Below are positions 25,946-34,337 of a stretch of DNA of 39,418 nt, one piece after another. Source of the DNA: JAAYRG01 sp964643255 (GTDB taxonomy: Bacteria > Bacillota > Clostridia > Lachnospirales > Lachnospiraceae); the NCBI GenBank assembly GCA_964643255.1, contig CAZXSM010000008.1:1-39418 (forward strand), in the 5' to 3' direction. How positions within the stretch are numbered: position 1 is the stretch's first letter; every line of letters begins with the position of its first letter. Below the pieces are notes generated by a model that saw only the letters and a program-made list of their open reading frames with translations, made no database searches and was not told the DNA's origin. The translations under genes and the position numbers were made by a program.

Positions 25946-27709
25946 TTATAAAACTTGAGGCAATTTATATAGCTTTTTAACCTCTTTATAATTCTTGTAA
26001 AATTCATCATTTTCCTTATGCTTTAATTCATCTAAATATTCATGTATATCAAGTTCATCCATACTTAATTGAATTACATATACAGCAATGTTAGAACAAT
26101 GATCTGATATTCTTTCTATACTAGTAGTTATATCAGCAAATATAAATCCAAGTTCTACTGTACATCTTCCATTTTTAAGTCTTTTTACATGCCTCTTATT
26201 TAATTCCTTATTTAGATAATCAATTACTTCTTCTAAGGGTTCAACTTCCTTAGCCTTTTCTACATCTAAACTTGCACCGACCTCAACAGTTAAATCCAGT
26301 ATGTCATTTACTGCCTCTATAAGTACTTCTAATTCATTCATTGCGCAATCTGAGAAGGTAATGTTTTTATCTTCCATTTCCTCTATAGCACCTAGTATAT
26401 TAAGTGATAAATCTGAAATTCTTTCATATTCACCAATAGTATGAAGGAGAAGAGTATGCATGTTACTATCATTTCTTGTAAGGCCTTTACTTCCAACTTT
26501 GAGTAAATAAGATCCTATTTCATCTTCGTACTTATCTACCCTGTTTTCAATTTCTCGTATTTCCTTAGCATCCTCACTATCATAATTACCTAAAAGGCTA
26601 GTTGCCTTTCTATAGTTTTCCCTTGCTAATTCTGCCATTTTATTAGTAACACTAGTAGCTTGTTGAATTGCATATCCTGGTGTTTCTAAAAAACGTGTTT
26701 CAAGCATTTGAAATTCGTTAAATTCCTCTTCTTCATCGTTTTTGATGATTAAGAATGATAACTTTTCAAGTTGTTCTGAAAATGGTAACAAAATCAGTGT
26801 GCTCATGATATTAAAAGCTGAATGTGTAACTGCTATTCCAACTATACTAATAGGCTCATTTAAGAAACTAAAGTTAAAAATTCCATTAAGCCCATAAAAG
26901 ATAGTTAAAAACAATACTGTTCCAATTACATTCAAAGATAAATGTACTACACATACTCTTTTAGCATTCTTGTTAGCACCAATTCCTGCTAGTATTGCAG
27001 TTATGCATGTTCCAATATTTTGTCCCATTATAACTGGTATAGCTACACCATAATTTACAAAGCCTGTTAAGGCTAATGCCTGAAGTATTCCTATTGAAGC
27101 AGATGAACTTTGTATTAAGGCTGTAACAAGGGCTCCGGCCATAACGCCTAAAACTGGATTAGAAAACATAACTAAAGCATTTCTAAACTCCGGAACATTT
27201 GCAAGTGGGGCTACTGCATCACTCATTAATTCCATCCCTAGCATTAAAACTGCAAAACCTAAAAATATAGTACCTAAATCTTTCTTCTTTTCATTCTTTG
27301 AAAACAAAAGAAATCCAACACCTATTAAAGCTAGTATTGGAGCGAATGAAGATGGTTTGAATAAGTTAACAATAAGATTATCACTTTGTATACCAGTTAA
27401 ACTTAAAATCCATGAGGTAAAGGTAGTACCTATGTTAGTTCCCATAACAACGGGTATAGCTTGAGACAATGCCATTATACCTGAATTCACCAGACCTACT
27501 ACCATTACTGTAGTTGCTGACGAAGACTGAATTACACCTGTTACTGCTGCACCTAAGAGGACCCCTTTACTTTTACTAGAAGTTAATCTTTCTAATATCG
27601 ACTTTAATTTACTTCCAGATATTTTTTCTAGTCCACCCCCCATCTCTGTCATTCCATAAAGAAACAGAGCTAGTCCACCAATTAATAATAAAACATCAAA
27701 GATATTCAT
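25946..27709 (-). CDS. Na+/phosphate cotransporter with C-terminal PhoU-like domain (NptA type)
   Basis: The 587-residue protein begins MNIFDVLLLIGGLALFLYGM. It has two inverted Na/Pi-cotransporter repeats, each with the family signature: QSSSATT at 61-67 and QSSSAS at 200-205. Hydrophobic helices reach to about residue 320, and the last 230 residues form a PhoU-like helical bundle. It takes up phosphate, or a related anion, with sodium. The ATG at 27707-27709 is preceded by AGGAG with a 7-base spacer; the frame stays open upstream into the gap, but this start is clearly best. The gene is convergent with glpK and lies downstream of the ABC genes across the gap, so co-transcription cannot be judged. 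Confidence 0.92.
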   Translation of the reverse strand: MNIFDVLLLIGGLALFLYGMTEMGGGLEKISGSKLKSILERLTSSKSKGVLLGAAVTGVIQSSSATTVMVVGLVNSGIMALSQAIPVVMGTNIGTTFTSWILSLTGIQSDNLIVNLFKPSSFAPILALIGVGFLLFSKNEKKKDLGTIFLGFAVLMLGMELMSDAVAPLANVPEFRNALVMFSNPVLGVMAGALVTALIQSSSASIGILQALALTGFVNYGVAIPVIMGQNIGTCITAILAGIGANKNAKRVCVVHLSLNVIGTVLFLTIFYGLNGIFNFSFLNEPISIVGIAVTHSAFNIMSTLILLPFSEQLEKLSFLIIKNDEEEEFNEFQMLETRFLETPGYAIQQATSVTNKMAELARENYRKATSLLGNYDSEDAKEIREIENRVDKYEDEIGSYLLKVGSKGLTRNDSNMHTLLLHTIGEYERISDLSLNILGAIEEMEDKNITFSDCAMNELEVLIEAVNDILDLTVEVGASLDVEKAKEVEPLEEVIDYLNKELNKRHVKRLKNGRCTVELGFIFADITTSIERISDHCSNIAVYVIQLSMDELDIHEYLDELKHKENDEFYKNYKEVKKLYKLPQVL

Positions 27710-27743
27710 CCTTTTACTCCTAAACTTTATATTGTTTACAACA

Positions 27744-27843
27744 NNNNNNNNNNNNNNNNNNNNNNNNNNNNNNNNNNNNNNNNNNNNNNNNNNNNNNNNN
27801 NNNNNNNNNNNNNNNNNNNNNNNNNNNNNNNNNNNNNNNNNNN
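27744..27843. other. Assembly gap (100 N) between ABC ATPase and cotransporter genes
   Basis: Exactly 100 N, probably a fixed placeholder. It removes the last residues of the ABC ATPase and an unknown length of DNA before the cotransporter gene; further genes could be hidden here. Confidence 0.95.
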
Positions 27844-28496
27844 CTTCCATCAACAATATGGATTATCCTATCAGCCTGTTTTGCAATATCCATATCATGG
27901 GTTACTACTATCAAAGTTTGTTTAAACTTCTTTGAAGATTCTTTTAATAGATTCATTACTTCTATGCTAGTTGTTTCATCTAAATTACCTGTTGGTTCAT
28001 CTGCTAGTAATATAGCTGGATTTGCAACAAGAGCTCTTGCTATAGCTACTCTTTGCATTTGACCACCTGAGAGCTCATCTGGAAAATATGATAACTTATC
28101 ATCAAGTCCTAGAGAATTAATTATCTCGTCTAATCTAGTTTTTTCTGGTTCTTTGTTGTCTAAGTGGGCAGGCATTAGAATATTTTCTAATACGGTATGT
28201 TCAGATAACAAATTAAATGATTGAAAGACAAAGCCAATCCTTCTTCTTCTAATTAAAGTTATTTCTTTATCAGTTTTATCATATACACTTTCACCTTCAA
28301 GATACATTTTCCCTGATGTAGGCCTATCTAAGGCTCCTAAAATGTGTAGCATTGTAGATTTACCTGAACCACTTTTCCCTACAATAGCATAAAAGTAGCC
28401 TTCATCTATCTTTAAGTTTACATCTTTCAAGGCCTTAACGGCTAAAGTTCCACTACCATATGTTTTATTTACATTTTCTAATCTTATTAAACTCAT
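27844..28496 (-). CDS. MacB/LolD-type ABC transporter ATPase, 3' end lost in gap
   Basis: The visible 217 residues form a nearly complete ABC nucleotide-binding domain: Walker A GKSGSGKST at 40-48, Q-loop at Gln92, signature LSGGQMQR at 142-149, Walker B ILLADEPTGNLD at 162-173, and H-loop His200. The subgroup (MacB, YknY, FtsE-like) works with FtsX-type permeases to move or export substrates by mechanotransmission rather than import sugars. Proteins of this family usually end 5-15 residues after the HIVDG-like segment where the gap starts, so little is missing. It starts 59 bases after the FtsX-type permease gene with a GGAAAGGGAAG site. Confidence 0.93.
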
Positions 28497-28555
28497 AACT
28501 TCCCTTTCCTCTTATACTATTTTGCTATTCACAATCTTTATTTGGTCTTTACTTA

Positions 28556-31500
28556 CTACCTAGTTAGACTCCTAATATTGTCTACCGGCTGATTTCTTAT
28601 AACCTTTCTAATAGGTATATAATAAACTAGACTTGCTAATATTATAAAGGCTACACATACACTAATATGAAGCTTCCAAGGATATAAATATAGGCCATAG
28701 TCCATTGTAAAATATACGATTATAGCAAGTATGGCATGTCCTATAATTAAAGCAATTATTGAACTTATAAAGCCTGTAAGTAAGTATAATAATTTAAATT
28801 GACCTGTGCTTATACCTAAAGACTGTAATATTCCTATGCGGTTTCTTTCTTGCTCTACTTTTGAGAGGGTTGTATTATATAATATAACAAGTGCAATCCC
28901 TGCTATCACAAGGCCTAGAACAGCTATAATTGAAGTAAAGTTAAATGCTTTGGCAAATATTGCATCAATATTTTCTTGATAATTAATAAAGGAAAAGCCT
29001 CTGTCAACTGCAATCCTTTGTAATTCTATAAATGTGTCAATTGATTTTGCTTCTTTATCTGTTTCAATATAGATATAAGTTTTTCCCAACTTGGTTGGAA
29101 AGAGACTATCTATAAGAGCTTGTACATTATCTACTTCCAAATTACGTCCCGGACCATATATAGTTGAAGGATAAAAGGAACCAACCAGATAATTTGACCC
29201 AATAATAACAGGATTTTCAATTGTGTCAGCAAGGGGCCACATACCTATCTCAGGAAAATAATGAATAACCCCTGAAACTTTCACCTTGTGAGTTATTACA
29301 TCCTCTACCATTTCTCCTTCTTCTATGCTTTCAGTTGGTACGGATACATATATATAATCTCCTGGTGATAAGCTAGAATCCCTGTCATAGGTATCCTTGT
29401 GTCTAAAATCATATGTTATATCGTAGGCATCTAAGTAGTTACCAAGGGCTTCCATTCTGTTTTTGCTATTAGTATTATTTATAATTGTTTGATCATTGAT
29501 TCTTTTGATTTCTACATCTGGATTTATATCATATAGTGGCATTAAGACAACCACATCTTCCCCATTTGCGAACTTTTCCTTATCTATGCCACCTTCACTA
29601 ATGTTATTTTCTAAGGTCTGGAGCATAATAGAATCTTTAGACTCCACATCAAATCCATAAACATTTACCTTAACTGAATCTTCTATTAAATATTCTACAG
29701 AATCATCTACCTCAATATCATCATTACCTTCACCAAAATGGTCTTTAATTAGATAATTGGGTAGCACATTCTTAAAGACAGGATATAGCTCATGGTCATA
29801 TATATCTTCATACCACATAAAAGCTCCTTCTCCTGCTTTATAAGTTTTAACATCAGTTACCCCTGGAACATTTTCTATCTCTTCTTCAACTTCCTTAAGA
29901 ACCCTATTAGACATTCCATAAATCATTTCATATCCATAATTGGGTTTATCCACAAGAATTACATCGTTAATATAGTCTTTAAAGAATAGATAGGATAAAA
30001 ATATAGTTGATATAAGTACTGTAATTGCAACAGTATAAAGCACAAGAGTTATTAGATATTTGCCTTTATTAAATACAATACTTCTTATGGAAATATTAAA
30101 GAAACTTTGCTTCTTGGCCTCATAAATATCCTTGTTCTTTATATTTGCTTTTAATTTTAATGTAGACTTTTTGTGTTTAGGTGGCTTTGATATCCTACCT
30201 GTTAAAGGAACATTTATAGCCATAATCATTGGTACTACCATACCAATCACTACTGCTAGTATCCCAGCAAGAATTCCCAATCCCAAAATCTTATAATTTA
30301 TAGCAAACATTATATTAGTTATATCATTTCGATTCATAATAAATATAATTATATTTGTCAAACTCAAGCCAGCTATAGCCCCTATTGGAAGACTTATTAA
30401 AAGTAGATAGATACCTTCCCATACAATCATTTGAACTATTTGACCATTAGTAGCACCTATAGACTTAAGAAGGGCTAATTTTCTGGTACGCCTGCGCATT
30501 TGTGTAAGATATATTTGAAATACTGCAAAAACTGTAGCAACAAATACAAAAGCAACTATACTGTAAGTAAGGGTTCCTTCAGTAGAGCCCTGTACTTGTG
30601 GATAGGCATAAGTATTTCGTTTCAAATTTGGATAAGTCTCACTATAAGTTTCCATAAGTTTGTCTGTATCCATATTAGTATTTATGAAAATATTAAGGGG
30701 TGCCTTGTAATTACTTATGTCAATAGCCAGGTTTTCATATTCAGTTTTAAAGAAGCCTCCTTCTAATAGGGCCCTTCCTGTTTCTTCACTTATAAATGAA
30801 TTAGCTACTGGTGAATCTCCTACATCCCACAAATTACTGTAGGTTTCGATAATTCCAGATACCTCCATGGGCCTTGATATAACAACTTCCTGAGAAAACA
30901 TAATACCATTTTCTTTAATCCATTCTATGTTTTCATCAACTTGTTGCCCTTCTTTTTCATAAGCACCATCTGAGTGGAAAAGGTAAGAAGTTTTTGTTAT
31001 CACCTGGGTTCCGCCATAACTCTCCACCTCGTGCTCATTTCTTATATTATAGCTTATGTAAAAAGCATTCATGTCTATAAGTTCTTTCATAATTAACTTA
31101 TATTTTTCATCTTCATCTTCTATATCAGGAAATTGAGCTTCCAAGTATTCCTTATCTATTTCATATATATGTTCAAGATAATCTTTGTTTTCTTCATAAT
31201 ATTCCTTATAAAACTCATCGTTTATTTCTAGAGATTCGATGTAACGTTCCTGCAATGTAGCATAAGCCTCTGCCTCTTCTAATTCATTCATTTCAAATAC
31301 CGGAATTTGCACGACTATATCAACTTGATCTCCAACTTTTACATCATTCCTAAAATATATTTGTTGATTTAATTCAAGAGTAATTTCATCTAGATTAGTA
31401 GGCATATGACCTTCTATTAGCTTGAAATTTCCTAATTCTAGTATCTCTTCATTAAAGGTCATAAGATGACCAAAATTATCTGATTTACCTATATAACGAG

Positions 31501-31801
31501 TAAGTCCTATAGATTCTTCTTCTAATACCTGATCGTATTCATGGGGATCAAGGTTAAATAGGGCTGCTTGCCACTGACCAAACATATCAAAACGCTGTTC
31601 ATGCTTAGTTTTTTCAGAACTACTATGTAGTAGAATAGCGGAAATAATAAAGGTAAATGCAAGTGTTACAACAAACACCAGCAAAAATGTATCTTTTTTT
31701 CTACCTTTTAGGCCTGACTTTGCTATTTTTCTCATTGTTTTCAATCGTGATTTATCACTCATTTTGTGCACCAACCTTATAAAGTCATTATATAAATCCA
31801 T
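28556..31801 (-). CDS. Large FtsX/MacB-type ABC transporter permease
   Basis: The 1081-residue membrane protein has a first helix at about 40-60, a large extracellular domain (about 62-405), three helices (about 410-530), another helix near 585-610, a second large extracellular domain (about 615-965), and three final helices ending with IPIRKVIRNQPVDNIRSL. Both membrane halves carry FtsX-type features (TRKLALLKSIGATNGQIVQM and NRIGILQSLGISTGQFKLL). It partners the ATPase encoded next. The first ATG (31801) has no Shine-Dalgarno; ATG 31762 (MSDKSRLKT) has a nearby GGTG and may be the real start. No adjacent two-component or resistance gene shows what it transports. Confidence 0.9.
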   Translation of the reverse strand: MDLYNDFIRLVHKMSDKSRLKTMRKIAKSGLKGRKKDTFLLVFVVTLAFTFIISAILLHSSSEKTKHEQRFDMFGQWQAALFNLDPHEYDQVLEEESIGLTRYIGKSDNFGHLMTFNEEILELGNFKLIEGHMPTNLDEITLELNQQIYFRNDVKVGDQVDIVVQIPVFEMNELEEAEAYATLQERYIESLEINDEFYKEYYEENKDYLEHIYEIDKEYLEAQFPDIEDEDEKYKLIMKELIDMNAFYISYNIRNEHEVESYGGTQVITKTSYLFHSDGAYEKEGQQVDENIEWIKENGIMFSQEVVISRPMEVSGIIETYSNLWDVGDSPVANSFISEETGRALLEGGFFKTEYENLAIDISNYKAPLNIFINTNMDTDKLMETYSETYPNLKRNTYAYPQVQGSTEGTLTYSIVAFVFVATVFAVFQIYLTQMRRRTRKLALLKSIGATNGQIVQMIVWEGIYLLLISLPIGAIAGLSLTNIIIFIMNRNDITNIMFAINYKILGLGILAGILAVVIGMVVPMIMAINVPLTGRISKPPKHKKSTLKLKANIKNKDIYEAKKQSFFNISIRSIVFNKGKYLITLVLYTVAITVLISTIFLSYLFFKDYINDVILVDKPNYGYEMIYGMSNRVLKEVEEEIENVPGVTDVKTYKAGEGAFMWYEDIYDHELYPVFKNVLPNYLIKDHFGEGNDDIEVDDSVEYLIEDSVKVNVYGFDVESKDSIMLQTLENNISEGGIDKEKFANGEDVVVLMPLYDINPDVEIKRINDQTIINNTNSKNRMEALGNYLDAYDITYDFRHKDTYDRDSSLSPGDYIYVSVPTESIEEGEMVEDVITHKVKVSGVIHYFPEIGMWPLADTIENPVIIGSNYLVGSFYPSTIYGPGRNLEVDNVQALIDSLFPTKLGKTYIYIETDKEAKSIDTFIELQRIAVDRGFSFINYQENIDAIFAKAFNFTSIIAVLGLVIAGIALVILYNTTLSKVEQERNRIGILQSLGISTGQFKLLYLLTGFISSIIALIIGHAILAIIVYFTMDYGLYLYPWKLHISVCVAFIILASLVYYIPIRKVIRNQPVDNIRSLTR

Positions 31802-31830
31802 ATAAAAACTAATTTATTTATTAATTAAAC

Positions 31831-31859
31831 ATTATACCACGTTTACATTAATTTTATAG
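31831..31859 (-). promoter_or_regulatory. Extended -10 promoter of the FtsX-type transporter operon
   Basis: On the minus strand TGGTATAAT (TATAAT at 31831-31836) is a perfect extended -10; the -35 at the 17-bp position is weak (CTATAA). The start of transcription would be about 25 bases before ATG 31801. Confidence 0.6.
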
Positions 31860-31881
31860 TGATGTTTTTCTATAATTAAAA

Positions 31882-31943
31882 CAAGGCCATTGGAATTTCC
31901 CCAGGGGTTTGATGTCTCCCTTGTTAAAATACCAATGACCTTG
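31882..31943 (-). terminator. Long-loop terminator after the TM-repeat channel gene
   Basis: CAAGGCCATTGG (31882-31893) pairs with CCAATGACCTTG (31932-31943); as minus-strand RNA the one mismatch becomes a G-U pair, giving a 12-bp stem. U-rich GTTTTAATT follows. The 38-base loop contains GGG and CCCC blocks that could fold further. It lies 48 bases past the channel stop and isolates it from the ABC operon. Confidence 0.7.
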
Positions 31944-31991
31944 AATATTAACTTATCTAATATTTATTTCAATTTTAAATTAAACTTTCTT

Positions 31992-33197
31992 TTATTCCTC
32001 GTTTGCTGAGCTTTCTTCATCAAGCTTTTCTTCTAACTTATACAAACGGTTCTTAGCAAAATCTCTTCCGCCAATACCAAATGATATAGCAAAAGCAACT
32101 GCAACAGCTGCAAGAATAATTATAAATGCTGCATTAACAATAGATTTAGCTAATCCAAGTTGTGATAATGTCATAAATACTGCAAATACTATAATAATTA
32201 CTTTTGTAATTAGACCTAAAGTTTTGCGCTTAGGTGCATGTTTAACAATTATGCTCTCTAACCATGAAGCCAATAAAACACCTAGACCTATTATTATAAT
32301 TGCACCAAGAAGGTTTGGTAGGTATCCAACAATAGCTGCTCCGATACTTGTTAGTACTTCTAGTTTTAGTAGGTTAACTGCTTCAATAAAGAATACAATT
32401 AAAATTAACCATCTTACAACTTCACTAATAATCTTTGAAAATGATACTTTTATTCCTTTTTCTTCACCTGATAAGTTAAGTTTTTCAGTAAGCTTATCTG
32501 CTCCAACACTAGAAAGAACACTTTCTAGAACTTGTGCAAGTATCTTGGATATTTGATAACCAAGAACAAATAATATAATTGCAGCAAGCACATTAGGTAT
32601 GTAACCAAAAATAGTAGATAGTATAGCCATTGCAGGTCCTGATATAGCATCAATCCCTAAGACCTCTATAGCTGCTACAATTACAGGTATTAGTATGAGT
32701 ACATAAACAATTCCAGAAATAACTCCAGCAAAGGTACTGTTTTCAGACTTTGCTTCAACGCCTAACTTCTTTTGTAATTTGTCTAACCCTAATTTGTTAA
32801 GTACAGCATGTAAAAGTTGCCTTACAACCTTTGCAACATATATACCTACAAATAATATAATACCTGCTGCCAGTAAATTAGGTAAAAAACCAATTATAGA
32901 AGATATTGCACTAGTTATTGGGGCTGCAACATTTTCCATACCTAGCTTTACTAAAACTGCTGGCAAGAATAATAAAAATACTATTAGAAATGCCAAATTT
33001 CCTAAAAGACCAATTGCACTATCTGTCTCTTCTTCTTTCATACCAGATTTGGCTAGGGCTTCCTTAGCCCCTACTTTGTCTAATATTTTAACTACTAATC
33101 TTTTAACAATCCATGCTACTAGGAAAGCTATAAGTAAATAAATTATAGCCGAAATAAGACCAGTAGCTGCACCAGTTAAATAATCAATGAAATTCAT
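31992..33197 (-). CDS. Mechanosensitive-channel-like membrane protein with three TM-helix repeats
   Basis: The 401-residue protein has three internal repeats, each built on a G-[FY]-[IL]-P-N-[LV]-L-[AG]-A helix (IGFLPNLLAAGIILFVGIY, FGYIPNVLAAIILFVLGYQ and VGYLPNLLGAIIIIGLGVL), with short amphipathic links between them. This is the conserved TM-helix repeat found in small-conductance mechanosensitive-channel relatives. A glycine-rich last helix (AVAFAISFGIGGRDFAKN) resembles the MscS pore-to-beta transition, but the beta domain is missing, and the protein ends with a charged tail. It is probably an osmotic safety channel or a membrane protein of unknown role. The start at 33195-33197 (MNFIDY) has AAGGAG; an upstream in-frame ATG at 33266 lies over the promoter. 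Confidence 0.88.
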   Translation of the reverse strand: MNFIDYLTGAATGLISAIIYLLIAFLVAWIVKRLVVKILDKVGAKEALAKSGMKEEETDSAIGLLGNLAFLIVFLLFLPAVLVKLGMENVAAPITSAISSIIGFLPNLLAAGIILFVGIYVAKVVRQLLHAVLNKLGLDKLQKKLGVEAKSENSTFAGVISGIVYVLILIPVIVAAIEVLGIDAISGPAMAILSTIFGYIPNVLAAIILFVLGYQISKILAQVLESVLSSVGADKLTEKLNLSGEEKGIKVSFSKIISEVVRWLILIVFFIEAVNLLKLEVLTSIGAAIVGYLPNLLGAIIIIGLGVLLASWLESIIVKHAPKRKTLGLITKVIIIVFAVFMTLSQLGLAKSIVNAAFIIILAAVAVAFAISFGIGGRDFAKNRLYKLEEKLDEESSANEE

Positions 33198-33212
33198 ATT
33201 GTTACTCCTTTC

Positions 33213-33234
33213 TTGTATAATTGTTGTTATACAA
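33213..33234. repeat. Palindrome at the predicted transcript start of the channel gene
   Basis: TTGTATAA-6-TTATACAA is an exact 8-bp inverted repeat. It begins within a few bases of the predicted transcription start and ends just before the AAAGGAG site. It could be a repressor operator or a 5'-end stabilising hairpin. Confidence 0.5.
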
Positions 33235-33237
33235 TTA

Positions 33238-33266
33238 ATAGTAACAATAATAACCATCTTTATCAA
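33238..33266 (-). promoter_or_regulatory. Sigma-A promoter of the TM-repeat channel gene
   Basis: On the minus strand TTGATA (33261-33266) is 17 bp from TACTAT (33238-33243). Spacing and match are good. It lies between the LacI stop and the channel gene, so the channel has its own transcript. Confidence 0.7.
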
Positions 33267-33295
33267 TGTATAAATCTTATAAATCGAAAAAGTTA

Positions 33296-34285
33296 TTACT
33301 CTGTTGGTGGTCTAGTACTTTCTCTCACAATTAATTCTACAGGCAATACTACTTTTGATGGAACAACTTTTTCTTTAGATTTTAATATAGCATATACTGC
33401 TTGTTCAGCCATTTCTTCAACTGGTTGCCTAATAGTAGTAATTCTTGGTGTTGTAAGACTAGCAACATTAACATCATCAAACCCAATTAAATTTACGTCC
33501 TCTGGAATTTTTATATCAAGTTTACTACATACTTGAATTACTTGTGCTGCTATTAAATCACTACTAGCAAAGATTCCATCAATTTCTTTATCTTGTTTAA
33601 GTATTTCCTCTATGTATTTATGATATTCAAGGGTGTAGTACATACCTTTTTCATATTTGATTTCTTTATACTTAACTTTATTTTTTTCACAAGTTTTTGC
33701 AAATCCTAATGCTCTTTGATCAGCAGGCATCTTGACGTTTTTAATTCCACTAAAATGTACAATGTTTTTACTTCCGCACTTAATTAGATGCTTAGCTGCA
33801 AGAACTCCACCTTCATAATTATCACATTCTATGGAGACTATTCCACATTCAAGTTCTCTTTCAATAGCTATTACTGGTATCTTTAAATCCAAAAACTTAT
33901 TAATATCCAAATATCCACTACACAATATAATTCCATCAACCCTATTACTTTTAAACATATCAATATAATCAATTTCTTTTTCTTTTTCTTCTTCAGAATT
34001 ACAAAGAATCATTTTTTGATTTTCTTTAGATACAACTTTCTCAATACATCTTATTAGCTTGGAGAAATATGGGTGTTCTATATGTGGAACAATAACTCCT
34101 ATTGTATTAGTTCGTTGCTTAGATAAAGATCTGGCAATTTCATTGGGTCTGTAATCTAGTTCATCCATTACGCGAAAGACTTTTTCTCGTGTTTTATCAC
34201 TAATATATCCACGATTATTAATAACTCTAGAAACCGTCCCAACTGTAAGACCCGCTTCTTTAGCCACATCTTTTAATGTTACCAT
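33296..34285 (-). CDS. LacI-family transcriptional repressor of the fructan operon
   Basis: The 329-residue regulator opens with the LacI helix-turn-helix (LKDVAKEAGLTVGTVSRVIN at 4-23), then the hinge helix (PNEIARSLSKQRTNTIGVIVP) and a periplasmic-binding-like effector domain that ends ELIVRESTRPPTE. The length is standard. AGGAGG sits 8 bases before the ATG. It is the last gene of the importer/GH32 operon and also has its own promoter-like sequence with a palindrome. It most likely represses the operon in the absence of a fructose-containing sugar or its phosphate; the effector is not visible from sequence. Confidence 0.94.
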   Translation of the reverse strand: MVTLKDVAKEAGLTVGTVSRVINNRGYISDKTREKVFRVMDELDYRPNEIARSLSKQRTNTIGVIVPHIEHPYFSKLIRCIEKVVSKENQKMILCNSEEEKEKEIDYIDMFKSNRVDGIILCSGYLDINKFLDLKIPVIAIERELECGIVSIECDNYEGGVLAAKHLIKCGSKNIVHFSGIKNVKMPADQRALGFAKTCEKNKVKYKEIKYEKGMYYTLEYHKYIEEILKQDKEIDGIFASSDLIAAQVIQVCSKLDIKIPEDVNLIGFDDVNVASLTTPRITTIRQPVEEMAEQAVYAILKSKEKVVPSKVVLPVELIVRESTRPPTE

Positions 34286-34314
34286 TTCATTAGCCTCCTA
34301 ATAACTTTAAATAC

Positions 34315-34333
34315 ATGATACTCTATCATTATA
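34315..34333 (-). promoter_or_regulatory. Candidate promoter -10 and operator of the LacI gene
   Basis: On the minus strand TATAAT lies at 34328-34333 and overlaps the palindrome ATGATA-3-TATCAT (34315-34329). A palindrome at -10/+1 just before a LacI gene suggests autoregulation. It is not CG-centred, unlike most LacI operators. No good -35 is present. Confidence 0.4.
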
Positions 34334-34337
34334 TAAT

